DNA of 64,000 bases from Phlebiopsis flavidoalba (GCA_035772785.1 JAOCPU010000015.1:186001-250000); one strand, 5' to 3'. Positions 36,515 to 48,428 are shown, counted from the first letter of the stretch. Notes: a model not told the origin generated them from the sequence alone. Program-made: numbers and translations.

Positions 36515-39290
36515 ACAGTCGTCGAGTTGGTTTGGAGGATCAGGCAAGAATTAGCTGTCGGTACGCTTTCGTTTGATTACTATACACTTGTCCCTCACAT
36601 GCATCGGGATGTAATAACAATACAACTGTACCTCTATCACCGCAGATTACACTGTAGTACCTCCCTTCCTTATATCATTCCCAACCTCTCATCTCTCGCT
36701 CGCCATCTATGTCGTTACATCTCCGCACATTTGGTACAAGCGGATGCGGGCGCCCTCTTATGGCATGGTGCTGCGACAACGGCTCCAGCTCGCGATCATC
36801 AAGTGAAAAGCGTTTTTGAGGTATATGCTGGTTTGTGCATTGTGTGTGTGAACTGTAGCTCAACCACATGAAGCGTCGAGATGACGAGCACGATCTTAAC
36901 ATCTCCGCTCTTGAGAGCATAATCCCCCCTTACTTCCCCTTCATAGTTTCCCATGTCCGGTGGTACATTGGACAAGAGAGCCATGTATTCCCGTTCCGAA
37001 CTAGCATCTGCATGACCGACGATGTAACTTTCCACAATTCAAGCCGGACGGTACACAGTGCCCGTTCTCGATTGAAAAGCTTCTTCCCTCTCCTTACAAT
37101 AGATTATCCCTTTCAACCATATACATGAAGATATGTGTGGATGTCCGCGGGCTTTGTCCCCTCCGTCACGACTTGTACTGCGTCCCCTTTTCTTACTCGA
37201 CAGCGGTGCTCTGGGCTGCTGGTTACTGGGATGACTATGGACATGGGAAGCTTTTTCGTGATTCGAAAAGAAAGAGCTGTCGAGACCATCCTCCAAATTA
37301 CTATTTTGAGACCTGTGAGAGTAGACCATGGTAGGATATGTCGAGTCAGTGAAGGTCGGCGCTGAAAGAGTTTAGTAGCTATAGGCGCCTATGATTCAAT
37401 ATTGAATGATCGTCGGAAATATAAATTTTTATAAAATCTAGAAATAAAAAATTTTTAAAAAAAGATATTTTAATTTTTATAAAATTTTTAAGAAATAAAA
37501 GAATTCCGCTCTTTGGCCATTATACGGGGCGGTCCGATCCGGCAGAGCTACTGACACAAGTGTTGCCGAGTTCTACAAAACGAGACTCCAATCTAGAGGT
37601 GCATTTGATCAAAGGTACTACAAAATACATACATTATCTAGCCAAGGGAATTGTGTGGGGCTCGGGGGAACTGAGCGCTCTAATTGGGTTCGAGTTCGCT
37701 CTAGCACGATGCCCTGGGACGATTGCGTTGCATATAGCCGATACCTATAGTTACCAGGGAGAGGTGTTACCCCAGCTCAGTAGACGTATTGGCTTCTCGG
37801 TCGTATATTGTGTGACTTGGGACGAGCTTGACGTTTTCCAGGAGCACGGGGGATACTTTTGAGGCCTGTTGAGCATTTAATGATCTCGAATGTGACAACA
37901 GAAATGATAGAAATACAGCGAGATGAGCAGAATGAAGCACAGTGCTCCCCACCGACCATCCCTACTTGTTCCTGACCGGCTCTCTCTAGGGGTCAACCAA
38001 CTCGACATCCATTATAGTAGTTCTGAGTCCCTGATCTCTTCCAACATGATTTCGTTCTTTGGTGGGCTCGTCTTTTCCACGACAAGCTTCCAGCCGCCGT
38101 ACGATTAGCTGATGTTGACGATGCAGCGCCGCGCTTCAGGACCGGGGCAAGCTCCTTTGGCCCGCTCGTTATAGAACGCGGAGACTTACAGCGGGTCGCC
38201 CGGGTTCCGTCCTCATAAGGAAAATGAGCAGGAGTTGTCAGTTCTTATGCTAAACAGTGTATCGTTTGAATAACTACGAGACGCATGGATGTACCTGTAT
38301 AATCTCCCGCATGGCTTCTCGGCGTGGTCTGGCTTGCTGAGTGCGCACGGACAAAGTTTACTCGCGGAAGTGGTTGTACGTACGAGCTATACGCCTCGAC
38401 GACGCACGAGGGGTGTTCGAGTTAGAGTGGTTGCAGGAGGACGCCTCCTTCGTCGGTGCTGTTACTGGCCATGGGCGATCTCGGTGTGAGTAGGATGTCC
38501 TGAGAGGATGGGAACGTTGTGAGCAAGCCCGAGTCCGAAAGAGCTCAGCTCAGCCGGCGCTGCCGAGCCGCGGCACGGGCGGGCGCTCGCCGCACGCAAC
38601 GCGGTTCGCTCGGCGTGCGCCATCGTCCTCGTCGGATGTTGCGGCGTACGCCGCACTTCCTCCCTTTCTGCGCGAAAACATTTTTTTCACTGATAATCAA
38701 CTACTTTGGAATTTCTACGCGAGCTCTGTGTGCAAAACAATACGAATATAACGATGGCTGGCGGACCCAGTCGAGGCCTCATATCCTTGTATTGCGGACG
38801 GTCGTGTAAATTGTAAGTCCAGGCACGTCAATGCCGACTGGTCAATACGCCCCTCGGCTGGTGCGAGGCACTCGGAAATGATTGGAGGGTCAGAATTTCT
38901 ACATGGTGCGTCTTGTATTTGTCTCACTCTGATTCCCTGCTGAAATCTGCGGTACAGGCAATGTACGCAGCCCCCGTGGTGGGCCATCTTCTCGCCTGGA
39001 CAATAGGCGTCGCGCGACGTTCGAGCGTTTGTTTATACTGAGGATAAACATAGCCCCTTTGAACCTCGTGCCGATTAGGCAATCAGTCCAGGTTTGTCGC
39101 CTATTTGTATCGCAGTGTCCATCCCTGCTAGTCTAAGACACGGCCCTCTTCCTCCCCTCGCCCTCTGAGGTCAACCGACGACTACATTCGCATAGAAACA
39201 CTCGCGCATATCGTGAGTAAACGCGTGGAATAGTGCTTAGAGGAGACCTTGCTGCTTACGCCACAATAATTAGTTCCCACCCGTTCACTG
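36515..39290. other. No recognised gene; contains an extreme AT island
   Basis: I recognise no coding family here. A minus-strand frame at 36799-37035 (ending near a 'YALKSGDVKIVLV' segment) looks protein-like but is unassigned. The most distinct feature is the AT-rich block at 37395-37505, listed separately. Confidence 0.4.
37395..37505. repeat. AT-rich low-complexity block
   Basis: About 110 bases made almost wholly of A and T, with repeated AAATTTTTA and TTTTTATAAAAT motifs, in a region otherwise near 50% GC. The edges are sharp. It resembles mitochondrial intergenic DNA or a simple-sequence expansion. Confidence 0.7.
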
Positions 39291-39299
39291 TGGCCAAAA

Positions 39300-40100
39300 A
39301 TGTGGCGAAACATGGCCCTCATTGTTACGGCAACATTGCTCGCCTCATCCATCTACGTTTACGAAACTACCGGGGCAGCTCCTGAGGAAGATTGGATTAT
39401 GGTCCACGAAACTTTTTACACAGGACGTATACTGGACGGGCCGAACGTAGCAAGGAACTACCGCAAATCCCGAGTGATCCGGACCCCGCCCAGTTGGAGC
39501 GCAACGATACGACGCGTTCGAGTACCCAGTATGCCCTCAAGACCTCGCAAGGATGCGTCTCACTGAACGTGGATTCTATCGCTCGTCTGGATCGTGATCT
39601 CAGGCCGGGACTTACGCGGACATGCTGGACCTCGAACAGATCTTCGTCGGCCGGGTCGTTCTCGCCTGCTTCTACCGTCTGGTTCTCCCTCCGTTCGAAC
39701 AGTGCCTCAAGCACCTAGAGCAGGCCTTGTTGGATCAAGCAGGGATACCCACTGTTCCCGGTTAGAGCCCATCTTCCCCCGATCCGGTCTTCTCAGAGAA
39801 AGAAGAGGCTTAGGTTGTCTCTACGCGTACGCAGTCCATGTGACGAGAATTACCGAAGAAACAACAGTCTTGTATGATAATTCCTCAGGACAGAAAATGG
39901 CAGCTACAAAGTCTATGCCCATGTCCGCAACCATGCTCGGCGCGTGGCCTCCTTGCGACCTGGCGTCCGTCGTCCAAACCAACACCGGTGCCACCATCGG
40001 CCTATCGACCACCGTCAACTCTTACATCATTCAGCGGTCCGACATTCCTCACAGAATGAAACTGTACCGACTCGACTGGACTGGGTGCTGTGCACACTAG
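39300..40100 (+). other. Possible coding segment, unrecognised
   Basis: All three plus frames contain stretches that look coding. The best is at about 39613-39765, reading YADMLDLEQIFVGRVVLA, then CFYRLVLPPFEQCLKHLEQ and ALLDQAG, which looks like an amphipathic helical domain. Before it, DPDPAQLERNDTTRSS sits in another frame. I do not recognise the family. It may be the N-terminal region of the kinase fragment that follows, or a separate gene. Confidence 0.3.
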
Positions 40101-40129
40101 GTCGAGGACGACGCGACGAACGCGGGTCC

Positions 40130-41185
40130 TGTGTTGAAGTGTGGCGCGTATCGGCGTGGAATACGCATGCACGAATCTCTAATACCGCCTCGTGGTCGTT
40201 GCCGGCGACCGGACAGACGGTATCGGCAAGTTTGTCCAGCGCACATGCAAGCGTATCTCCAGGACGGAACGCGGACATCGTTGTGTCTCCCATCTGGGTG
40301 TCCAAGCCGGTGGAAGTACTGCGGGGAAGAGTGGGCGCAGTTATATAGCGTGAAGGTCATATCCATTGGTCCACACTTAGCAACGCCACGCAGGGCGAGG
40401 CAGCTCGACAGATGAAGGTCACGTATATGAAGCGTCCGCGTGCCTGCGATTGTGTGTCACGCGGTATCTGACGAATGAAACTCAGGGTTGGCCTCGAGGT
40501 TTTGGTGGCGCGACAGGAACCGCCGCTATCATCGTTTGTCACTAAGCATGACACTGGTGGGCGGTCGCGAAGAACTGGGCGTGGACGTCACCGGACGGCT
40601 TTGTGCACATTCTGACTGTACGTGTACATGTGCCTGTGTGATGTCTGCCCTTGTAAATTAAAAATATGTTGTACTCCAGGAGTTTTGTCATGGTGGCGAT
40701 CTATTCGAGTACAAGGGTTCGCTATCAGAGGAGAGTCTGTGCTATGTTATCGCGGAACTGGCACGTGCTTTTCATTGTATTAAGATTTGTAGCCACTCAA
40801 CCCACTTGCAGGTTCTCGCCATCGAGTCTCTTCACTTGCTGGGCATCGTTCAACGATATTAAACCTGAGAATATCTAGTCGACTCCAAGGGTCATTTGTG
40901 TGCTCGCAGATTTTGGTGGCTCAAGGTTTCTCTCGGACACCGGTGTCGTCAAAAACGCATCCATCGGGTCAAGTTAGTGTCGCTACGCTACCTTACGCGG
41001 CGATCCAACGAGCTTCTCTCAGACATTGTAACGGAAGACTACGATGCCTCCATCGACTGGTGGGCTCTTGGATCAACACAATCATAACGATACTTACTGG
41101 ACAGTGTCCCTGAGTTAAACCCATCTCTCTGTACCAGTATAAAAGAATGCGCCAATTATATACAATGTACCTTGCAAACATCTAC
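40130..41185 (+). pseudogene. Serine/threonine protein kinase, C-terminally truncated
   Basis: Joined frames give a eukaryotic protein kinase resembling the AGC group. A possible beta-3 strand YSVKVISIG is near 40337-40365. After an intron (40619-40678: gtacgtgt...ctccag), one reads CHGGDLFEYKGSLSEESLCY (40687-40747) and IAELARAFHCIK (hinge and helix E), then GIVQRYIKPENI (about 40843-40878), corresponding to HRDIKPEN with the catalytic Asp codon changed to Tyr. Next come LADFGGSRFLSDTGVV (about 40904-40950), with DFG kept, then VATLPYAAPELLSD-like text (40977-41030) and DYDASIDWWALGS (41038-41075). Homology stops after a TGQCP segment near 41112, only about 110 bases before the end of the converging folate gene, so helices F-I are missing. 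Truncation and the changed loop suggest a non-functional copy, unless sequence errors are to blame. Confidence 0.65.
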
Positions 41186-41225
41186 CCTGGAGTTGAATCC
41201 CATGATTGACTGCCGATCCATGTCA

Positions 41226-42345
41226 TCATCCCCAGAGAAGCGATGTGACCCTCACGACGTCTCCCATTTCCAGCACATCGTGCACTCGCACAACTGTGGC
41301 TTCCTGGTGTACGGCACACGCGACAGCGGCCGCAGTCGCAAAGTTCCTCTCAACGGGTTTCGTCTCTCGCCCCTTGTACGGTCCAGAAGCGTCTGCTTGG
41401 GACAGGATTGCACCAAGGAACGATTTTCTCGAGGCGCCGATGAGGATGGGGTACCCAGCCAAGGGATTCGGGGCCTTCTGCTTCCCGACCGCCACCGTCG
41501 GGTCGACAATTGCTGAAGACCCGCGCAGCACCTCCAAGTTCCCCTCCAACGTCTTACTGAACCCAATCCCAGGATCAACGATGACAAGCCACCGCCGGAG
41601 TCCGCCTTTTCCTCTCACCGCCCGCTCTACCTTCTCCCCAAGCTCAACACGAACAGCCTCCAGCACCGCACCGCGTCCACGCGCATCCGCCGCATAATCG
41701 TACGCCGAGTAGTCCTTGTTCGCCGACGCCTCGCCGCGCGAGTGCATTAGGACGACCGGCACGGCGAGCTCGCGTAGCGCCGCCCGCATCTCCACGAAGT
41801 GCGCGTGGGCCGCGTCGTCGGCGTTAACAAATATGAATACCGTATTCAATCTGCGACCGACCTTGCGGATTCAGGTACCGAGACCCGCGCCCTCTGGTCA
41901 GGCTCGCAAGCTGGCGGCTGTCACCTTGACTTCTGCAGCCTCAGCGACCGCCAGTGCATCTGGCTTCCCACCACACACTGTGACAGAACTCAAGCCGCTT
42001 GTGAGCGACGCGACCTGGTCTGCGACAAATGAAAAACGAGAGCCTCGAGTTGTCAGATAGCCCTCGTTCCATCCACAGCCTGGCTATCTGAGTTAGTCAA
42101 TGACCTCCGGCGTACAACGCAGCTCACTTTGATCAGATTTTGAGAAACAGCACGAAATGGAAACTGTCCCGTCGGTCATGCCCATTGGTCGTTGACGCTG
42201 CATCCATATGTCGAAAAGAACGAGCTGGACTTGCTGGTTATCACGCTCGCACACACGCATTAATCCTACTATCGGGCGAGGTTTCAAGATTGCCGATCTG
42301 GAGTTCCTCCGGTAAGCCGTCGAGATCCCGCGATTCTTGATTTGA
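41226..42345 (-). CDS. FOL1: Folate-synthesis protein (FOL1-like) with internal deletion
   Basis: The fungal FOL1 protein normally carries dihydroneopterin aldolase (DHNA), hydroxymethyldihydropterin pyrophosphokinase (HPPK) and dihydropteroate synthase (DHPS) in one chain. The C-terminal DHPS half is clear in one frame: FVEMRAALRELAVPVVLMHS (from about 41805), VDPGIGFSKTLEGNL, GYPILIGASRKSFLGAI with the conserved SRK, then RVHDVLEMGDVVRVT and a stop at 41226. Upstream, FVADQVASLTSGL and VTVCGGKPDALAVAEAAEVK (about 42035-41910) fit the end of a DHNA domain, with possible earlier DHNA text up to about 42345. Only about 100 bases separate the two. The whole HPPK domain and the N-terminal half of DHPS are absent. 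DHPS identity is firm; DHNA is a good guess. Confidence 0.75.
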
Positions 42346-42994
42346 AGGAGGATAATGAACCCAGGCAGGCTTGTGACAGGGCCTTTGGTCCCCCGTTTCA
42401 ATGTGACCGTCAACGAATGGTTACATTGGAGTGGTCGTTGAAAGCAAGAATCAAATAATTTGATAGACGCAGTCCTCTGAGCTTGCAAAAAGTCTCGAGA
42501 CTGAGCAGCTGCGATCGCGGTCTTGCACACTGTGGAATAATGGGATCGAGTGCTCGAGTTCGTCCGTGAGAGCCGTCGAGGCTATCGAATGATTGATAGT
42601 CAGTGTTATCTCAATGGGCTGAAGCTTCGCACTTCGGATGAGAAGGCCATTGCGCGCCATCCGTGAAGGACCCGGCTAAAGGGTAGAAATATTTCTGACT
42701 CGGATAAAACATCCTGGCCGAGCTGTCTGCAAGAGCCTGATCTGCCCTGGTGCACTCAGCGATAGACTTGCCCGAGGAGAAAAGTTCCTACCCTGCCAGA
42801 GGCATTTTTTTTCTAGGCAAATTTATGCATGAGCACAACAGCACTCAAATCGCACAATTCCTCTACTCACCTCGTGTCGTGGCGCAAAATCAAGTCTGCA
42901 GTAAAATGGGCGCTCGTGCGCGTCGCGCCATCAATTCTGCTAGAGGGATCATGATGATAGGCATGGTCCGAGTGTTGTCGAGGGCAACGATTGG

Positions 42995-44200
42995 ATGAGT
43001 TTACCGCTGAGCCCTCCAGAAACTCGGTGGCTATCGGCCACGGTCGAGCCAAAAGTCCAAGGATGTTCTGCGTACCAAGCTGCCACTGCTGCGAAGTGGA
43101 GCGCTTGCGGGGAAAGGAGAGACGGGTGAGCAGCCATTCAATACACGCGGTGGGTTCTAACTTCTGACATTAGAGAGCTTGTAGGATGGGAAGCTGCCGA
43201 GGGCTTGATGCTAGGCCGCATTGGATGAAGGGGATGTTGAAACTGCGACGGTATGTCTTTAGTTGTCTGCATCTTGGAAACTCATTTGACCAAAACGCGT
43301 AGGAATGTCTCGAAGTCCTTGTCACCAAAATTCCCGAAGTCACCACGAGTCGAAGTCCTCACATGGGATTCTCATAGAGTCCAAAGAGTCATTAGATATT
43401 TGCTCTGGGGGGCTACTACCAATCCTCTCTGGAGGAAGACTCATCGAACGCAAGTAGGTCAGAAACAGACAAAGTCCGCAACTCTTCCTCACATGTACGT
43501 AGGCAGCGTGGCGACGGAAGGCCGGAGTATTGCGTCGTCTGGGGAAGGTTGACCAGGCGGTAGAGGAGCTATGCGCAATGCTCGATACCTTCTATACTGA
43601 AGTGGAAGCGTGGCTAGAACTCGCGGACATATATGCGTCGTGCCAGCAGTGCGTCGTATTTCCCTTATTTCTGGTCATATCATTCACTCACTCAAGCTGG
43701 GTCAGATACGGACCGGGCCCTGCAAGCGTTTTGTCGCATGCCCTTCTGTTGGCGCCGCAGAATCCGGTCCATGTCCTACACTTTGCCGAGACGGAATTAC
43801 CTCAAAGTCGTCCCGTATACATCCCTCTCGTACCTTCACGTCCCAGACATCCCCTCTCGCACTCAAAGATGTTCCTGCAAGACCCGTGGACATGACCGAT
43901 GACGACGAACAGGAACGGCATCACTCCGGCAGACACCGTTCCGACTGGCCTTGCTCTAGGTCGTGGTTCGGAGTTGCCTGTGAAGTTGGTGCGTGGAGGA
44001 TGTCGTTCACTACAAAGACTTCCCTGACGGTCTGTCTTTGTTCAGTGTACACTCAAATTAACAACAGAACCCAAGGCATCCACTTCAGCTTCGCAAACAG
44101 CAGCCCCAACGGCACACGGCAGTATTGCAATCATTAGACGAGCTAGTGACGGAACGTCTTCGGACTGCGTATCTTGAGACGACTCGCGAGTCCCCACCGA
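42995..44200 (+). CDS. EMC2: ER membrane protein complex subunit 2 (TPR protein)
   Basis: TPR subunit on the cytosolic side of the ER membrane protein complex, which inserts and folds membrane proteins. The start at 42995 (MSLP) is followed in the next frame by ALQKLGGYRPRSSQKSKDVL (about 43011-43070), which fits the family opening. Two introns follow (about 43127-43173 and 43250-43302). Then come LSPKFPKSPRVEVLTG (about 43319-43367), QAVEELCAMLDTFYTEVEAW and LELADIYASCQQ (43554-43650), an intron, ALSHALLLAPQNPVHVLHFA (about 43722-43781), an ALKMF.R-like segment and VDMTDDDEQE (43884-43915), and near the end DELVTERLRTAYLE (44137-44178). These are the most conserved EMC2 blocks, so the assignment is secure. 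Frame slips break the chain at five or more points. The C-terminal stop is not fixed. Confidence 0.85.
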
Positions 44201-44831
44201 CCGCCGGTCCCGCGCTCATTGAAGACGTTGCTAGAATCATACCCGCGTATAATGACATGTGTAGTTCATGTACTCGCCCATCCTGTCATACAGTCCTTGG
44301 GACGTCCGGAGGACACGTGAGATTACGCGCGAAGGCTGCGGGTTTGGCATATTCATACAGAGGTTCGAGGTATACAGCCCATGTCACATAGAAAAAGTTG
44401 AATAGTCGGCAGAGCTATGATCGTGCTATGAGATCTATGCATGATGGATACAGAATATGACCGATTGGGCGTCGACGGGGGTGACTCTCCGACCACTTCC
44501 CCGGCTCCTCGTGGTGCTCTGCAGCTGCGGGCCGAAGTGTGTACACTCGGCGCATCGTGGTGTAAAGCCATAGACGGCAGTTTACTTGGAGGATTCGGGG
44601 TTGGCGTTCCTGAGAAAAGTGCGGACGTGAGTACGCGATTCCAACTGTGATTAGAAATGATAGAAGAGGAGTCAGATAGGAGCGAAGACAAGATGCATTT
44701 TTATCAACACGATGGTTCAGTCAGTGTGAACTATGCTAAAATGGTGTGTATCATCTTACAAAACGAGCCCCTGGACAGAAAAAAACCACCAGAGGCCCCA
44801 GAAAGCACACTAGAGGCAAAAACGCAGTACT

Positions 44832-45136
44832 TCACATCTTACGCTTGCCGCCGGGGAGGGTGGTGACGTTCACGAAGCTACAGAGGGGCAAAGTCAGTCA
44901 GCACTTTTCCGGGCTCACAAGATATAGTGTGTACGCACCGACGGTTGTAAATAATGCGCTTCTTAGCCCGACCCTTGGGGAGTCTTCTTCTTCTCTGCTT
45001 TTCGACCTTGGGGGTCTGGGACTTGACTTTACCAGCACGGGCGAGAGAGCCGTGAACTATATCGCAGAATCATGAATTCGTAGTGAGCTGAAGCGCTTCA
45101 TAGTGTGTAGGAGCAGCATTAGTGACCTTTTCCCAT
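44832..45136 (-). CDS. RPS30: 40S ribosomal protein S30 (eS30), three exons
   Basis: Small-subunit ribosomal protein. Exon 1 is only ten bases (45136-45127, ATGGGAAAAG), then an intron at 45126-45057 ending tatag. Exon 2 starts at 45056 and gives [20 protein letters not shown], then a scrambled patch, then [18 protein letters not shown] text. A second intron (gtgcgtac...ctgtag) runs from about 44938 to 44878. Exon 3 (44877-44832) gives [14 protein letters not shown] and the stop. The product matches eS30 closely at both ends and has the usual size, about 62 residues. In the patch, the expected EKKKT reads RRRRL because one base is missing after the first CAG codon and one extra C is present in the next C run; the reading frame is then restored. 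The tiny first exon and the split Arg codon at the last junction support true splice sites. Confidence 0.9.
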
Positions 45137-45139
45137 GTT

Positions 45140-48100
45140 GTCTTGAGGTGGGGGTGCTTGAGGACGTCGGCGGCGATGGGAAGATTGCTACTGTTACAGT
45201 CCTTGCCTACTCCGGGGATATAGTTAAAGCTCCGCTTCGAACCCCGTGATTGTCCAATCGCAGCTCTTGTATAGGCGCTCACGTTATACCGCACCAAAGC
45301 ATCTAGCTATCTTCGGCTCCGCCCGTGTACGATCTCTTACCAGGTAGTGCGTCAACTCCCAAGGACACAAGACTTGGGGCGATTATTGCCCAGTGAGATT
45401 ATATCAATCTCCAAGAACTCGTTGACACTGCGCTACTTCCGTTTTTTTGGCGTAGTCATAGATGATGAGAGCCTATTGTGCTTCTCGTTTCACACCGACG
45501 TTCTCCATTTCCGCCGTACCCGAAACGTCCGATGTCATCGCCACTCTACTCAAAAGCGTCGTACGGTATAGTGCGTTACTTGTAGCTCAGCGACTTTCCA
45601 TGCTTGCTTGATTCCGCGGTTTGAGATACCTCAAATACATAAATAAATAAAATGTATACAATAATTATGCGCTACAATTCGAAAGTGATAACACTATTAA
45701 AATCTAGAGAATGGGTGGAAGAAGAATGAAGATTCACCTAGCTTTTGATTATCATATGCTGTTTTCAAGGATAAACCGCCTCGAACGATTATATAAGAAG
45801 AATGGCCAAAGGGGGAGAATACTTTTCAGAGACAATTAATGACGTTTTGCATACTGCAAGACGGGCTGCCAGCTACCGCGAGCAACATGTTCCAAGGCAA
45901 CTAATCGAATGTCTTCGAGACGGATTCCCGTAAGGCCTGCTTTACGGGAGGAGAGTCCACGCGCAAGGTCTAAATTTTGTGGATCCGGGTGCTGATTAAT
46001 AGTCCCCGGAGATTGTCCTGAGGCAGTCAATTAATCGGACCGTGTATGATCGCCACAAATCCTTTACCTGGATCATGGCTCGCAGCAGGAGCCTTCGCGA
46101 CATTTAGTGCCAGCTTGATTTTCGTGACTGGCTCGTTCGTAGCTGTTTTTCCTTGCGAACATTTGTCGTCATGGTCATGTTTCTGTATCCAGGCCACTAC
46201 ATCAAGTATGTGCCCATTTGTAATCAGTGCATGCTTTTTGTTAGCGGTGTGTCTCTCAACATTCACATACATTGAGCTTCCCTCGTGTGCTGTGATTTTT
46301 TTGATTGATATCACAGTGTTGAGGACACCAGGGTGCCAACCATTCTGGCGAGGCATATCTCTCGGGATGATCAAGCAAATCTATGAGCAAGGGTCCCCGA
46401 TCTTCTCCATTTTCGGAAGTCGATAGAAGGGAGCATATTGTACTGCTGATGATTAGTGTACCGCTCTTGGGTTACAGGTCGCGTCTGGAATGCATCAAAT
46501 AACCCGACACCAGTGAGCGAGGGCCTCTGGGCTCACAGCATTATTATTGTACCAGCGAGTAGGAGAGTTCTGTGCGAAGATTGTCAGAGCTAGAATCAGC
46601 CATATTCGGGTACTCATGTCCTCACCATATCGGATCCGAGCGCAGAAGACAGAGATGAGTGGGAGCGTTGTGTAGGACATGGGTGGGTAGAGAAGCGATT
46701 CAGTGAAAGAGTCAATAACTCCTGCAGACTCCCCAGCAGCTGCATTATATACTCCCAAAAAATCTGTGCAATCTCGACAGCTACTGCGTCTTTGTACAAC
46801 AAAGATATTCAGTGAATAGCAAGCAAGCCAGATTAAACGGCAATCGTTAAAGCATGCAGCCGACTGCAGTGAGGGGACGTGATTTACTGGATTTCTAATC
46901 GGTAGCTTCACCGGGTCGCGCAGAGATTTCTGGATCGGACAAACATATTGCCGTCAGTCCAACTTACCACCATAAATCTGCATCGTTATCTCGTTTGAGA
47001 AATCGTCGTCAGCATCGTTCTCGCGCAATCGCGGCAAATGCGTGAGGAGCTGTGAGATAACAGCACTCTGTAGGATAGAATACAGCATGCCTAGACCTAC
47101 TCTGGATAGCTACTGACCTAGTGGGTTTGGATAATGTCTCAGATGAGGAGACCTCGATCTCAAGGACATGTCACCGCACCCGTATGTGAGCCGAGGCACA
47201 GCAGGTCATCCCTAACGAACAAAACACCTGTGATGCGGAGATCACGGATGATTTTGGTCGGTACCCTACGGCTTCGGGACATCGACTTGATCACTCGATT
47301 AGAGAACTTCGCATCTGTTTACTGTGTAAAATCAAGTTTGCATTAATATATGGACGAGCCGAAATGGCAACAGAATATCCCGCAGCGCGTTCGTGCGACA
47401 AGTGGTCATGGTTTTTCCACAAACCGACGAAGTATGTGCGCTACACCCAGTTGTGTGCAGGTTGCGATGGTCTTTGTCGCTTGAACTCACGCAGTATGAT
47501 CGCGCTCTCTCCGTACTTGTGTATGCCAAAACCACGGTACCGGGGCTAAAAACTGACTCAAAATTACTACGCATAGGGGTTAGGCTACCTCCTTATCGTT
47601 GTTCGAACCGACCTTAACAATATACATGTACCCATATTAAAATATTAAACCTACAATACTGCTTTGAAATAATTCCACGCCGCCACTATCGCCACACACT
47701 TGGTGGCTACCCATCATAACTTGCCCACCTGTTACAATAGGCCAAGGAGGTGCGGAATTAATCGAGTCTATGTGGTACCAGTTGAAGTCATGGAACGACA
47801 AAATGTGGTTCCACGCAGCTGGCTACCACGGTCCCGCGTGTGCGCGAAAGATGCCACGGCTGGTGTGATGGTGGGTGAGAAACTGAGGAGAGGCCTGGGA
47901 ATATGTGAGGTGTCTACCGTAAATGAGCGCTTATTCAGCAAGCAACAGGCAGCGCTCCCGTCGCGTCGTATTTCGAGTCGGTCACGTACTCCTAGGAGGC
48001 ACCGTCATTAGCCACACCTATAACACATGACCGGCTCTCGTCTCAGCAAATCCAACTACCATTTCTTGGCTCACTTTTTCTCTAGCATGCTACAATGTCA

Positions 48101-48420
48101 GTCCTAGTCCCTTAAACCTGAAAATCGACTCGAAGCAGTCTGTCAGTACCGGATTTGACCTGCCACCCTCTATGGACCCGCTACACGAATCTGTCCTTGT
48201 GATGTCCGGCCTATCACTGGACTTATTGCGGTCTACTACTTTGCCTTAGTAAGAGTAAAGAATTAAATGACGAGGACGAGAAGCCCGCGGCCATGGGGAA
48301 GGTAGGAGCCACTCCTTCGTAGCGTGTGATGTCATGGACGTGGGGTGTATAAACGACCAGTGATGTTCAAAACCGACATATCATCTTTTGAGTTTACGAC
48401 TATCACATACAGCTATATTT
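45140..48420. other. No recognised gene
   Basis: Open frames of 60-140 codons occur, among them a hydrophobic plus-strand frame at 46046-46426 and minus-strand frames at 46027-46374 and 46495-46911, but none carries a motif I can name. DNA around 45630-45710 and 47625-47660 is AT-rich, as between genes. Confidence 0.4.
46046..46426 (+). CDS. Hypothetical hydrophobic protein
   Basis: A 126-codon frame that starts at an ATG, with three or four hydrophobic stretches (around residues 10-35, 45-65 and 70-95) that could be membrane spans, for example SWLAAGAFATFSASLIFVTG. Seven or so cysteines are spread along it. I recognise no family. The antisense strand is also open over the same bases (46027-46374), so the call is weak; base composition alone could give this result. 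Confidence 0.2.
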   Translation: MIATNPLPGSWLAAGAFATFSASLIFVTGSFVAVFPCEHLSSWSCFCIQATTSSMCPFVISACFLLAVCLSTFTYIELPSCAVIFLIDITVLRTPGCQPFWRGISLGMIKQIYEQGSPIFSIFGSR

Positions 48421-48428
48421 TTGTTGTC

